Below the pieces are notes generated by a model. The model saw nothing but the letters and a program-made list of their open reading frames with translations, did not search any database and was not told the DNA's origin. A stretch of 29,128 nt of DNA from CAZESH01 sp964514665 (GTDB lineage Bacteria > Bacillota > Bacilli > Paenibacillales > KCTC-25726), in NCBI GenBank assembly GCA_964514665.1, contig CAZESH010000017.1:1-29128 (forward strand), read 5' to 3'. Both the position numbers and the translations under genes were made by a program. The stretch's first letter is position 1, and every line of letters starts with the position of its first letter. Shown here one piece after another: positions 1-8,549 of the stretch.

Positions 1-2
1 AA

Positions 3-185
3 CTGGGGGAGAAGACCAGCCGCAAGGTTTACCGGATGACCCTGCCGGAAAAGACCGATGTCATGGCGCTGACTTCCGGGGAGGACGTGGAGTGCCAGGT
101 TTCGCCGGACGGGAAGTGGGTGGCATACGCCAAGGCGAAATTGATCGGATTTCCAAGTTGCGCTCATAAACAATCACCTCATTGA
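3..185 (+). pseudogene. 3' fragment of a TolB-like beta-propeller protein
   Basis: The reading frame is open from the window edge to a TGA at 183. It contains the motif VSPDGKWVAYAKAKL, typical of a PD40/TolB-type propeller blade (SPDGKxVAY). After that blade the sequence becomes IGFPSCAHKQSPH and stops, which does not look like a continuation of the family. I therefore read it as a gene broken at about position 148 rather than a natural C-terminus. The 5' part lies outside the window, so its full length and function cannot be told. It points toward the sugar permease genes, which are on the other strand 22 bp away, and shows no functional link with them. Confidence 0.5.
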
Positions 186-206
186 AATATTTGAAAAACT
201 AAGAAC

Positions 207-1025
207 TTACCCCTTTACCGAACCTGCTGTCAAACCGCGGATGAAACTCTTGGATCCTATGGCGAATATAACCAGTACAGGCAGCGTACCCAGGGAAAGT
301 CCAAGTATTTGAGCCGCCATGTCTGTTCGGTAGGCACTGCCGAGATTCGTAATGCCGAGCGGAATTGTATACCGATCGGGATCGTTAATGATAATCAACG
401 GAAGCAAATAATTGTTCCACGACCACAGAAAAATAAGCAAGGACAGCGTTGTGATTGCAGGCAGCGTGAAAGGCAGGGCAATCCGAAAAAAAGTGCTGAT
501 CTCGGAAGAACCATCGATACGGGCGCTTTCCAAAACTTCGGTAGGAATCGCTCCCCTCATGAACTGGGTCATCCAGTATACGCCAAAAGCATTTGCAATC
601 CATGGCAAAATCAGAGGAAGATACGTACTGGAAAGTCCTAAAAATCTCATTTCAATAATGTAGGCGACAAGTCCGAGTTGCCCTGGAATCATCATGGTCA
701 AGAGCACGATGGAGAACAACAGATTTTTATGTTTAAACTGATGCTTGGCGAACGCAAATCCGGCCATTGTACTGACCAACACAGATAAAAAAGTGCTGGA
801 AACGGATATCACAATACTATTCCAATAGATTTGGCCAAAATTGGTTTGCATGACAGTATGAAAATTCTGAATGAAATAGTTGCCGGGAACAAGCACCATT
901 TTTTTGAACAAATCTTCATTTTGATACGTTCCCATGATAACCATAATGTAAAACGGAGTGATAGACAGGATTGAAATCAAAGCTATAAGCGCGGTGCCAG
1001 CCGTGTAGCGAAGTTTAATCTTCAT
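207..1025 (-). CDS. Carbohydrate ABC transporter permease, MalG/AraQ-like (CUT1)
   Basis: Inner-membrane permease of a CUT1 sugar importer, 272 aa, the normal length for MalG-type subunits. Six hydrophobic segments can be followed, starting with TAGTALIALISILSITPFYI at the N-terminus. The cytoplasmic EAA loop that contacts the ATPase is clear: VLESARIDGSSEISTFFRIA at about residues 164-183. The ATG overlaps the TGA of the upstream permease (ATGA), so the two are translationally coupled. It is the last gene of an operon running binding protein, permease, permease on the minus strand. No ATPase gene is present; such systems in this group normally share a genome-encoded MsmX/MsiK-type ATPase (known for the family, not seen here). 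The sugar cannot be named from sequence. No clear terminator follows it. Confidence 0.93.
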   Translation of the reverse strand: MKIKLRYTAGTALIALISILSITPFYIMVIMGTYQNEDLFKKMVLVPGNYFIQNFHTVMQTNFGQIYWNSIVISVSSTFLSVLVSTMAGFAFAKHQFKHKNLLFSIVLLTMMIPGQLGLVAYIIEMRFLGLSSTYLPLILPWIANAFGVYWMTQFMRGAIPTEVLESARIDGSSEISTFFRIALPFTLPAITTLSLLIFLWSWNNYLLPLIIINDPDRYTIPLGITNLGSAYRTDMAAQILGLSLGTLPVLVIFAIGSKSFIRGLTAGSVKG

Positions 1026-1933
1026 TCTGTCTCCTCCCTTTTATTTAAAAACTTGAACCCGATGAAAGAGACGAAAGCAATAATAATGAATAACCCATAA
1101 GCAATAGCTGCACCCAAACCGTAACGCTGTGTGGTTCCAAAAGCAGTGTCATACATGTTCCAAATCGGAGTGAGCGCACTATGGTCCGGACCCCCGATTA
1201 ATGTGGCGGAACCCGTGCCTTTAAAAAGCTGCATCGGCTCCTCAAGCAGTTGAAAGCCTCCTATTATTCCGGTAATCAGAATGAAGCTCGTCACCGGTTT
1301 GAGAAGAGGAATCGTAATTTGAAAAAAAGTGCGCCGCGGGGAAGCCCCGTCAACCCAAGCTGCTTCGTATAAATCCTTTTGAATATTCGCCAGTCCGGCC
1401 AAAAAAAAGACCATGGTGTAACCGAAGCCTTTCCAAAACATCATGAAAATAATGACGATTCGTGCATAGGTTGGATCCCCCAACCAGTTTACGGCTTCTT
1501 GAACAAAGCCGTATTTCAAGAGAAGTTTGTTCACGATGCCGGTCTGCCAATCAAACAACAAGCTGAACATGATTCCAACGGCAACGGGTGTCACAATATA
1601 AGGGAGAAAGTTAACAAGTTGAAAGAAACTTTTCCATTTGACGTAACGGCCGTAGAGAAGATTAGCCAAAAACAAACCGAAAATAATTTGTAAAGGGATA
1701 TAGCCGACCATGATAATCAGAACATTGTATATGGACTGAAAAAAGTAAGAATCCGGTGAAAATAAAAATATATAATTTTTAAAGCCGACGAAAGTCTTCT
1801 CTCCGATCCCGTTCCAACTGGTAAAACTAACAATCAGCGAAAAAATGATGGGTATCAAACCGAAAGACAAGTACATGATGAAATAAGGAGAGAGAAAAAA
1901 AAGGACCGCTCCTCTGCTTCTCAGCGCATTCAT
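1022..1933 (-). CDS. Carbohydrate ABC transporter permease, MalF/UgpA-like (CUT1)
   Basis: Partner permease of the CUT1 importer, 303 aa, six predicted membrane segments. The first is near residues 10-32 (VLFFLSPYFIMYLSFGLIPI). The EAA loop reads YEAAWVDGASPRRTFFQITI, with the conserved EAA...G core. The ATG at 1933 follows AAGGAG with good spacing. The stop overlaps the start of the second permease by 4 nt. A 10-bp perfect hairpin lies between this gene and the upstream binding-protein gene. The two permeases should form a heterodimer. Family assignment is firm; the substrate is not known. The UgpA/LplB/MsmF branch cannot be separated by eye. Confidence 0.93.
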   Translation of the reverse strand: MNALRSRGAVLFFLSPYFIMYLSFGLIPIIFSLIVSFTSWNGIGEKTFVGFKNYIFLFSPDSYFFQSIYNVLIIMVGYIPLQIIFGLFLANLLYGRYVKWKSFFQLVNFLPYIVTPVAVGIMFSLLFDWQTGIVNKLLLKYGFVQEAVNWLGDPTYARIVIIFMMFWKGFGYTMVFFLAGLANIQKDLYEAAWVDGASPRRTFFQITIPLLKPVTSFILITGIIGGFQLLEEPMQLFKGTGSATLIGGPDHSALTPIWNMYDTAFGTTQRYGLGAAIAYGLFIIIAFVSFIGFKFLNKREETE

Positions 1934-1967
1934 TAGTTACACTCCTTAGTTTGTAATGTTGAAATAG

Positions 1968-1994
1968 GAAGAGCGGCAGAACAAGCCGCTCTTC
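1968..1994 (-). other. Stem-loop between binding-protein and permease genes
   Basis: Perfect 10-bp inverted repeat GAAGAGCGGC ... GCCGCTCTTC with a 7-nt loop (agaacaa). It sits in the 77-nt gap after the binding-protein stop. No T-tract follows on the minus strand, so it is not a classic terminator. In sugar ABC operons such structures commonly stabilise the upstream binding-protein mRNA or thin out read-through, keeping the binding protein in excess. That role is inferred. Confidence 0.6.
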
Positions 1995-2010
1995 ACTGCT
2001 TTACTCCTAT

Positions 2011-3366
2011 TTAGAAAGTAATTTTCTGATTTTTTGCTTTCAATTCTTTTTCGATTTTTTCCAACGCTTTTTCTGCTGTGAACGTATTGTCTTGAGCGAG
2101 CGTTTTCAGTACGATGCCCATCGCATCCTCTAACAGTGCATTATTTGTATTTTCAGGGAAGTCCTTGGTTGTTGCCGCTATATCTTTAAAATATTTCTCG
2201 CCGATGTTTTGATCACCGAAATTTTGCGGCCATTTCCATTCCGTAAAGGAGCTGTCCTCATATGCTTTTTTATAGTGGGAGAAGACTCCATCCTTTTTCA
2301 AAGCATCCGCTCCTTCCTGAGTCAGAGAGGAAAACTCTATCCATTTGAAGGCAAGCTCCTTGTTCTTGGCATTTTTCAGGATACCGTGCCCCGAACCGCC
2401 CCAGATGTAACCGCCTCCAGGAGGAACCATCAATCCGTAACGAGCTTGGCCTGTCTTGTCGTTAGGACCGATCACATACTGCGGCATCCAAATCGGGGAA
2501 GGGAAGAACATATATTTGTCCATTCCGAATGCTGCGTTCCAAGCAGGCGAGAATTGATCCAATTTGTCAACGATGCCGGAATCGCGGAATTTAACAACCG
2601 CTTTCAACGAATCGGCGAGAATGTCGGTATTCATTTTATCCCCGTCAAAGTACGGCCCCTTTTTCTGTCCGCGGACTGCAACCCACACATCGCCCAAGCT
2701 GGCGAAGGCTTTAACTTTTCCTCCGCTATGTTCAACAGCAGCTTTGGTTTTGTCTATGAATGTATCCCAATCCGGAAGCATGGCCTCTAATTGTTTCGGA
2801 TCGTCGGTACCGAGATACTGCTTTGTTAAATCTTTTAAGTAAGCAAGACCTGCAAGGCTCTGGTCTTCCGGCAGGCTTACAAACTGGCCGCTGGCATTTT
2901 CGTTTACACTCGTATCGTAATCAAACAAAAGATTCGTTTTTACGTTATAAGGAGGTTGGGTCAGGTCCTCCAGAACATCCATTGCCAGAATTTTCGGTCT
3001 TTGTGTTCTCTCGATGCGGATCACATCGGGAAGTTCGCCTCCGGATGCAATCGTGGCTTGCAGCTTCGCCGGTACGTCTCCAGCCTGTACATTCACGAGT
3101 TTAAGTTTAATATCCGGATATAGTTTGTTAAATGCCTTCATCAGTTCAGGATGATCAGCATCCCAAGACCATAACGTAAATTCGCCTTTTAGGTTTTGGT
3201 CTGCATTTTGTGCGCCTGCATCGGAAGCGGCAGCAGGAGAATCCGTTGCGCCTTGGCCATTGTCTGAAGCGGATGGAGCGGCATTCCCTCCACAACCGGC
3301 GACAAGGCTGACGATCAACAGCAATACGATTGATGTGCTGAACCATAATTTCAATTTTTTCTTCAC
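2011..3366 (-). CDS. Sugar ABC transporter substrate-binding lipoprotein (family 1)
   Basis: Extracellular solute-binding lipoprotein, 451 aa. The N-terminus KKKLKLWFSTSIVLLLIVSL runs into the lipobox LVAGC (Cys at about residue 25). A low-complexity Ser/Ala/Gly/Asp linker follows to about residue 57, then the mature fold starts with FTLWSWDADHPELMKAFNKL, typical of CUT1 sugar binders. Later landmarks are IASGGELPDVI and WGGSGHGILKNAKNKELAFK. The start is a GTG preceded by AAAGGGAGG with 7-nt spacing. It is the first gene of the importer operon and lies divergent from the two-component genes that probably control it. A cre-like site overlaps its predicted promoter. The substrate is likely an oligosaccharide, by analogy with YesNM-linked systems. 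Confidence 0.93.
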   Translation of the reverse strand: MKKKLKLWFSTSIVLLLIVSLVAGCGGNAAPSASDNGQGATDSPAAASDAGAQNADQNLKGEFTLWSWDADHPELMKAFNKLYPDIKLKLVNVQAGDVPAKLQATIASGGELPDVIRIERTQRPKILAMDVLEDLTQPPYNVKTNLLFDYDTSVNENASGQFVSLPEDQSLAGLAYLKDLTKQYLGTDDPKQLEAMLPDWDTFIDKTKAAVEHSGGKVKAFASLGDVWVAVRGQKKGPYFDGDKMNTDILADSLKAVVKFRDSGIVDKLDQFSPAWNAAFGMDKYMFFPSPIWMPQYVIGPNDKTGQARYGLMVPPGGGYIWGGSGHGILKNAKNKELAFKWIEFSSLTQEGADALKKDGVFSHYKKAYEDSSFTEWKWPQNFGDQNIGEKYFKDIAATTKDFPENTNNALLEDAMGIVLKTLAQDNTFTAEKALEKIEKELKAKNQKITF

Positions 3367-3404
3367 TTCAAGTCCTCCCTTTGTAATTCATGTGATTTAG
3401 GTGT

Positions 3405-3434
3405 AGTATAAGTTAAATTTTGAAAGCGCTTCAA
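3405..3434 (-). promoter_or_regulatory. Candidate sigma-A promoter of the sugar importer with overlapping cre-like site
   Basis: On the minus strand, -35 TTGAAG (3434-3429) and -10 TATACT (3410-3405) are separated by 18 nt, about 40 nt upstream of the binding-protein GTG. The plus-strand text TTGAAAGCGCTTCAA (3420-3434) over the -35 is one base short of the CcpA consensus TGAAAGCGCTTTCA. A catabolite repressor bound here would block the -35. The promoter is inferred from sequence alone. Confidence 0.5.
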
Positions 3435-3475
3435 TTGGGCAAATCTATCATTTAGTTTAATTTCCTCTACTTTCC

Positions 3476-3506
3476 TTGCTTTCCTATGTACCACTTACGT
3501 TATAAT
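3476..3506 (+). promoter_or_regulatory. Candidate promoter of the response regulator/sensor kinase operon
   Basis: A perfect -10 TATAAT at 3501-3506 lies 24 bp before the start codon at 3530. The best -35 candidate, TTGCTT at 3476, is 19 nt away, which is long, so the -35 assignment is weak. The ribosome binding site GGGGAGG lies just before the ATG. Confidence 0.4.
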
Positions 3507-3529
3507 TTTTACATATACGGGGAGGGTGA

Positions 3530-5062
3530 ATGGATATGAAGGTAATGATCGTAGATGATGAACCTATGGTTATTGAACATTTGAAGCATTTGATTCCCTG
3601 GGAAGATCATGGCTATGAGTTGACTGAGTCGTCATATGACGGCAATTCGGCATTAACACTCTACAAAATCAATCAACCTCAAATCATGATTGTCGACATT
3701 CGTATGCCTAGTATGGATGGATTGGAATTAATCCGGGCGGTCACATCCATGAATCCTGCAGTAAAGTTTATAGTCATGAGCGCCTATCAAGACTTTGAAT
3801 ACGCTCAGCAAGCGATAGAAATTGGCGTTTCTGGATATTGGGTCAAGCATACGATGGAAGAAAAGAAGCTGCTGTCTGAATTGGCTAAGGTAAAGGCTTG
3901 CTGGGAAGCAGACGAGCAGGCTAGAAAATATATGCAGCAAAATCAACTTAAGAATCTGATAACGCGTGGAGAAGCTTATCCGGAATGGGAGTTTAAAGCA
4001 GGACAGCTAGCGCTCATTTTGGTGCAAGCGGATCTCCCTTATTCATTTTCAAGCAGTACGGAACGGGATCAAATGCGGATTATGGATTCATGCATATCTG
4101 AAAATGCCGCTGTCGCCCACCTGGCCGATTGGCAGCTTGAAGGGGAATTCGCCATACAGGACACCCAAATCATTTTTCTTATGTCGGCGAATATGAGCTG
4201 TACAAAATCTGCCGGAGAAGAACTTGACCATTTTTTTATTCTCTTTCAAGAAGACTTTCGGCTTCGCTATTCGCAAACCGTATCCATCTTCTATCAGTTT
4301 CATGATAATAATCTGCAGACACTGCCCCAAGTCTATGATCGATTGAGGCTTGCAGCCCATTATACCCTGTTTTGCGGCAGAGAAGCGAGACTGGATGTTC
4401 GGGAATTGCCCTTGCAAAAAGGCCGCAATGATGATTATCGGTTGGATGGCCTTGTTGACGCCATGGAGCATGGCCCTTGGGAAGTGGTGGAGCGCACTTT
4501 GAAACAAAGATTTGAATCTGTTTCTCAACCGGCGTGGAATTTGGATGGCTTGCAAGAGTCGGTTATTTTTTTAAAGAAAACACTGAAAGCGCTTTACAGG
4601 AAGATGGGAATAAGCGAGGAACAACGATTGAGCGAAAATTGTACAGACTTGCCGGAAATTTATAATATACGGGAACTATATCAATTCTTTCTGGAACAAT
4701 ATCAAAAGGCCTTTGATAAATTTCACAATTTTACATTATCCCCGAGACTGCATTTAATTCTGCAATATATTCATGCCCATTACAACGAGGATATCAATAT
4801 CGAAGATGTCGCATATGCCAACGGAATCAGCGCATCTTATACGCATTTGCTGTTTAAGCGGGAACTTGGACGAACTTTTCTCGATTATGTAACCGATACC
4901 CGCATGCTGCATGCCAAACGAATTCTGCAAAGCGAGCAGGCCAAAATGTCCGAAGTTGCGGAGAAGGTAGGCTATCACTCCGCTCAATACTTCAGTCAAG
5001 TATTCAAAAAATTTACAGGAATGCTTCCTCATGAATATAGAAGGAGAAATGGACTGTCATGA
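3530..5062 (+). CDS. AraC-type two-component response regulator (YesN-like)
   Basis: 510 aa. The N-terminal receiver domain spans about residues 1-120: acidic pair D9/D10, phospho-acceptor D56 in IVDIRMPSMDG, and the conserved Ser in FIVMSAYQD. A long middle region without obvious motifs follows. The C-terminal AraC double helix-turn-helix covers about residues 405-508 and ends in the family signature VAEKVGYHSAQYFSQVFKKF. RBS GGGGAGG; start ATG GAT ATG. The kinase gene overlaps its end by 4 nt, so the pair is co-translated. Located divergent from the CUT1 importer, it most likely activates that operon when the kinase senses sugar; this is the known arrangement for YesNM-type pairs and an inference here. 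Confidence 0.93.
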   Translation: MDMKVMIVDDEPMVIEHLKHLIPWEDHGYELTESSYDGNSALTLYKINQPQIMIVDIRMPSMDGLELIRAVTSMNPAVKFIVMSAYQDFEYAQQAIEIGVSGYWVKHTMEEKKLLSELAKVKACWEADEQARKYMQQNQLKNLITRGEAYPEWEFKAGQLALILVQADLPYSFSSSTERDQMRIMDSCISENAAVAHLADWQLEGEFAIQDTQIIFLMSANMSCTKSAGEELDHFFILFQEDFRLRYSQTVSIFYQFHDNNLQTLPQVYDRLRLAAHYTLFCGREARLDVRELPLQKGRNDDYRLDGLVDAMEHGPWEVVERTLKQRFESVSQPAWNLDGLQESVIFLKKTLKALYRKMGISEEQRLSENCTDLPEIYNIRELYQFFLEQYQKAFDKFHNFTLSPRLHLILQYIHAHYNEDINIEDVAYANGISASYTHLLFKRELGRTFLDYVTDTRMLHAKRILQSEQAKMSEVAEKVGYHSAQYFSQVFKKFTGMLPHEYRRRNGLS

Positions 5063-6822
5063 GAAAAAGCTTGCGGTCAAAACTTCTGATCCGAATTTCG
5101 ATTGTAGCCGTTGTAAGTTTATTGTTATCCGGATTGTTTACCTTCATTTACTTTAAAATGATTCTTGAGCAGCAAATCATTGATAATGATAAAACCAAAC
5201 TGAGGCAGACGGCTCGTCAACTGCAGTACATGTCGCAGAACATTGCGAATTTCACGTCCTTTCTGATCATATCGGATCAACTGCAAACTTTTTTCAAAAA
5301 TTATTCCTCTGAAGACACGTACGGGAAATTTGCGCTCACTTGGAACGCCATCGATTTCATCCAAAAGCATAAAGGATTAAATCGGCAAATCGAGAATTTT
5401 ATTTTTGTATTGCCGGATGGTAAAGTAATCTGGAGTGAAGCTCAATCAGATAAATATATTGCGACCCGCATGCAGGAGCCTTGGTATCAAAATTATGTCT
5501 CTTCCGGACAAAACATCTCCTTCACTCAGATGCATTTGCTTTACCCAACCGGCTCCTCTTTAGCAGAAGTGCCCACGATCAGCTATATTACAAAGGTAAG
5601 AGATATCAATTCAGGCAATATTATTGGACAACTGATTATCAATCTGGACAGCAGTGATTTCCAATCTTTTTTGGATTTGGGCAGCGAATCGTTTGACGGC
5701 TATTTATGGGTAAATAAGGGCGGTTACTTATTATTTAATAAAAAAAGCGAACCGGAGCTTATCAAGCTGGCCAATAACCCGAATCAATGGACCGGCAATT
5801 CAGATGAGTCGACAACCCGTGTTAATGGAGGGATTGCGCTGACAGAGCGGTTTAATGAAAACCAATCGATGCTTGTATCGTATACGTCGATGAAAACACT
5901 GCTTTTACGGGCCCAATTTGCCATTTATATCCTGATGGTTTTTGCTTTGACCAGCACAATTCTGGCTTTGCTTCTTATGATGCCAATCATTCTAAACATT
6001 TTAAGACCCATCTTCCATTTATATCATGCGATGAATCTGGTTTCTGACGGAAATTTGCATACAAGTGTCGAGATTTCTTCAGGCGATGAGTTGGAAAAGC
6101 TCGGCTACGGATTTAACCGAATGGTATCCCAGCTGCGAATCCACTTGGAGGAGTCTATTCGCCTTGAGAAGGAAAAGCGCGATATGGAAATGGAACTGCT
6201 GCTGTCCCAAATCAACCCTCATTTTATTTATAACACATTAAATATGATCATCTATATGGCACAAAAGCATAAGCACAATGACATTGTCCGGATGACAGGA
6301 GCTTTTATTACATTGCTTCAGGATACTGTAAAATTGGGAGAAGCCCAGAAGCTGATCTCGTTAAGGGAAGAAATGAAGATTGTTGGAGAATACATGGTGA
6401 TCCAATCGTACAGATATCAAAATATGTTCGACCTGAATTGGGACGTCCAAACAGAAACACTTGATTGTCTGCTGCCAAGAAATATTTTGCAGCCACTTGT
6501 CGAGAATGCTATTTTCCATGGGATACGTCCTTCTCAGCATAGAGGTTATATACATATTTCGGCAGAAATGTCCAATGCGAAGCTGATCATTCAAGTGAAA
6601 GATAATGGAGTCGGGATTCAAGCGGATAAGCTTAACCTTTTGCTGCAAGGAAATTATACGAATCATCACCGCCAGGGATTTCGCAACATCGGCTTGGAAA
6701 ACACTGTGAAAAGGCTTGAAAGGATTTATAAAGGAACTGCCGAGCTTCGAATTGAAAGTATAATAATGGAGGGAACCACCATTACGATTACTCTTCCGCA
6801 GGGAAATGGATATGGGGCGTAG
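5059..6822 (+). CDS. Sensor histidine kinase, YesM family
   Basis: 587 aa membrane kinase. TM1 lies around residues 10-32 (ISIVAVVSLLLSGLFTFIYF). An extracellular sensor region of about 250 aa follows, then TM2 around 290-315 (ILMVFALTSTILALLLMMPI), a HAMP region, and the His_kinase domain with H388 in LLLSQINPHFIYNTLNMI. The ATPase domain has the N-box ENAIFHGIRP, the G1 box DNGVGI and GFRNIGLENTVKRL. The missing classical HisKA helix and the SQINPHFIYN motif place it in the LytS/YesM class. ATGA overlap with the regulator gene. It would phosphorylate the regulator at D56. Downstream is a long non-coding convergent gap, and I see no clear terminator right after the stop. Confidence 0.93.
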   Translation: MRKSLRSKLLIRISIVAVVSLLLSGLFTFIYFKMILEQQIIDNDKTKLRQTARQLQYMSQNIANFTSFLIISDQLQTFFKNYSSEDTYGKFALTWNAIDFIQKHKGLNRQIENFIFVLPDGKVIWSEAQSDKYIATRMQEPWYQNYVSSGQNISFTQMHLLYPTGSSLAEVPTISYITKVRDINSGNIIGQLIINLDSSDFQSFLDLGSESFDGYLWVNKGGYLLFNKKSEPELIKLANNPNQWTGNSDESTTRVNGGIALTERFNENQSMLVSYTSMKTLLLRAQFAIYILMVFALTSTILALLLMMPIILNILRPIFHLYHAMNLVSDGNLHTSVEISSGDELEKLGYGFNRMVSQLRIHLEESIRLEKEKRDMEMELLLSQINPHFIYNTLNMIIYMAQKHKHNDIVRMTGAFITLLQDTVKLGEAQKLISLREEMKIVGEYMVIQSYRYQNMFDLNWDVQTETLDCLLPRNILQPLVENAIFHGIRPSQHRGYIHISAEMSNAKLIIQVKDNGVGIQADKLNLLLQGNYTNHHRQGFRNIGLENTVKRLERIYKGTAELRIESIIMEGTTITITLPQGNGYGA

Positions 6823-6959
6823 AAACTTGACGCCCATTCCTTCCACTTTTCACAAGTATGGGATAACAATATGGAGAAATGTTGTTTGCGGAAAAAGACG
6901 GCACTTCCGTTCCAATGTCCATGCCTTCATGGAGCGTTCGTTCTCGCACCCGGGTTGCT

Positions 6960-7132
6960 ATTGCGATTTTCGGAATTGGAGTGGATGGTGTCCACTTTCG
7001 CCCTACTCTTATTTCGATTTTCTACATTGCGGCGCGCTTCTCTCCGGCCACGGACTGTGCTATTTCTATTTTCGGCATTGGAGACCATTCCATCCACGCC
7101 CGCATCTTCTCTTATTTCGATTTTCGGCATTG
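6960..7132. repeat. Degenerate tandem repeat, period 51-52 bp, four cores
   Basis: A core close to ATTTCGATTTTCGGCATTG begins at 6960, 7011, 7062 and 7114, giving spacings of 51, 51 and 52 bp. The 31-32 bp between cores vary, though one spacer holds a 6-bp palindrome, AGTGGA...TCCACT. In minus-strand translation three cores give the heptads AENRNST, VENRNKS and SENRNSN, while the fourth is shifted by one base and reads PKIEIRE. The phase change argues that this is non-coding repeat DNA rather than a protein repeat. It lies between two converging operons. Confidence 0.7.
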
Positions 7133-7177
7133 CTGCAATCCGGCGAACCTTTCCTACCGAACTAATCGGATGGTCTT

Positions 7178-7421
7178 TTCGGGACGATCCCTAGGCTGCC
7201 CGAGAAACCCCATAATGATGAATTAAGACCTATAGGGCTGGGGGGTATCATCTGGAGAGACCTGGCGGTCGCCTTTGAAACCGGGAAAATACCGCAATTT
7301 CTAATCCAATTTCCTGGTTTCAAGAGCGACGGAAGAAGATACCCCCCAGCCGTCAAAAAGTCTTAATTTAATTTATAGGGTTTCTCGACACTCTGCGGAC
7401 CGGCCTTTCGGGGCGATCCCT
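7178..7421. mobile_element. Non-coding inverted-repeat (MITE-like) element flanked by direct repeats
   Basis: The arms 7201-7290 and 7298-7387 are imperfect inverted copies of each other. Exact matches include CGAGAAACCC at the tips and GGCTGGGGGGTATC (7236-7249 against 7338-7351), with further pairing near the centre (TTGAAACC). The whole 187 bp could fold as one long hairpin with a short loop near 7291-7300. Just outside lie 15-bp direct repeats matching 14/15: TTCGGGACGATCCCT at 7178 and TTCGGGGCGATCCCT at 7407. There is no coding capacity. A miniature transposable element is the best guess; a long bidirectional terminator between converging operons is the alternative. Confidence 0.55.
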
Positions 7422-7424
7422 TAT

Positions 7425-8549
7425 TTATTCAAAGCGGATTCTGCGCAGCCCGATGAAGAAGAAAACGGCGGCAAAGGCTGACAGCGCCAGACAGCTTCGT
7501 ACCAAGTCGGGAACATAGAGGCTGCCGCCCATGATCTGCCGGAAGCCTTCCATCGCCCAGGACTGCGGGACGAACTGCGCGATCGTGCGCATGATTTGCG
7601 GCACAAAATCAAGCGGCCAATAAACGCCGCCGAGCATGCAGGTGCTTACAATCACGAGCGCGCTCAGGGCCGAAGCCTGTCTGCGGGTTTTGACAATGCC
7701 CGCCATCATTAATCCGAAGCCGACGATCGTAAGGATCATCAGCGAGGCGAAAGGGATGAACAGCACGGGATTTCCCCAATGGACATGAAACATAAGCGCC
7801 ATCGCCGTCATCAGAACGCCGAACTGCACCCATCCGAGCAGAAAATAGGAAAGCAGATAGCCGCCCATGATCTGCAGTCTGGACGCAGGTGTGACCAAAA
7901 GCCGCGACCAGGTTCCTTCACGGCGTTCATCGAGAATCGCCGAGGCGGCTGCGGAGATGCCGAACATCATGAACATTATGGTAAAGCCGACAGACGTCAG
8001 GTTAACCGGTTTGCTTTGGCTGTTTATGCCGATCGGCTCATTGCGGATTTGCACCTGCGAATGCGAGACGATACCTTGCAGCAGCTCATCGAGGCTCACG
8101 CCCGGCAGTGAGCCGGCAAGCTGATAGGCGCTCATGACGGTGCGGGAAACGCCTTGCAGGTAGCTGTTCAATGCCTGGTAATCGCTTGATTTACGCTGCA
8201 CGTACACCTGAAGCAGCGGTTTCTTGGCGCCGATCCGATCTGCTATATCGGACGGAATGCGGACAGCGGCAACAGCTTTCTGCTTGGTTACGGCAAGCTT
8301 GGCTTGAGCAAGGTCTGCCGACAAGTGCCAATTGTAACCGGCATTGGCGGTAATCAGCTTGACCAGCTGCGCACTTGCGCCATTGTCCGCGATCAGTTCG
8401 ACCCGCGGCTTGGCGGCTGCGGAATCCCCCGTCAGGCTGCCGAAGATCACGCTGAAGATAAAGGGCATGGCGATCATCAGCACCCAAACGGCGGGCGAGG
8501 TGAAATTCGATTTGAGCCGAAAACGGACGATTGCCAAAAGATTATGCAT
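7425..8549 (-). CDS. ABC-2 type transporter permease
   Basis: 374 aa integral membrane protein of the ABC-2 export class. One membrane segment near the N-terminus (SPAVWVLMIAMPFIFSVIFG) is followed by a large extracytoplasmic domain of about 150 aa, then five C-terminal segments beginning TSVGFTIMFMMFGISAAASA. The motif ILDERREGTWSRLLVTPASR is typical of ABC-2 permeases. The start codon sits within the last codons of the upstream permease gene (8-nt overlap) behind AAAGGAGG. Last gene of the TetR-ATPase-permease-permease operon. It probably forms a heterodimer with the preceding permease to expel drugs or lipids; the substrate is unknown. Confidence 0.9.
   Translation of the reverse strand: MHNLLAIVRFRLKSNFTSPAVWVLMIAMPFIFSVIFGSLTGDSAAAKPRVELIADNGASAQLVKLITANAGYNWHLSADLAQAKLAVTKQKAVAAVRIPSDIADRIGAKKPLLQVYVQRKSSDYQALNSYLQGVSRTVMSAYQLAGSLPGVSLDELLQGIVSHSQVQIRNEPIGINSQSKPVNLTSVGFTIMFMMFGISAAASAILDERREGTWSRLLVTPASRLQIMGGYLLSYFLLGWVQFGVLMTAMALMFHVHWGNPVLFIPFASLMILTIVGFGLMMAGIVKTRRQASALSALVIVSTCMLGGVYWPLDFVPQIMRTIAQFVPQSWAMEGFRQIMGGSLYVPDLVRSCLALSAFAAVFFFIGLRRIRFE

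Noticed and set aside
4088..4555. Minus-strand ORF of 155 codons inside the AraC-type regulator
   Set aside because: Antisense shadow with no motif or ribosome site.
4585..4600. CTGAAAGCGCTTTACA inside the AraC-type regulator as a cre site
   Set aside because: One base too long for the consensus, deep inside coding sequence, and explained by Leu-Lys-Ala-Leu codons.
6927..7130. Minus-strand ORF with ENRN repeats as a protein-coding gene
   Set aside because: One of four repeat cores is out of phase, no ribosome site, no known family; better read as non-coding repeat DNA.
6960..7132. CRISPR array
   Set aside because: Cores of about 19 bp are degenerate, only four, and spacings and spacers do not fit known arrays; no cas genes nearby.
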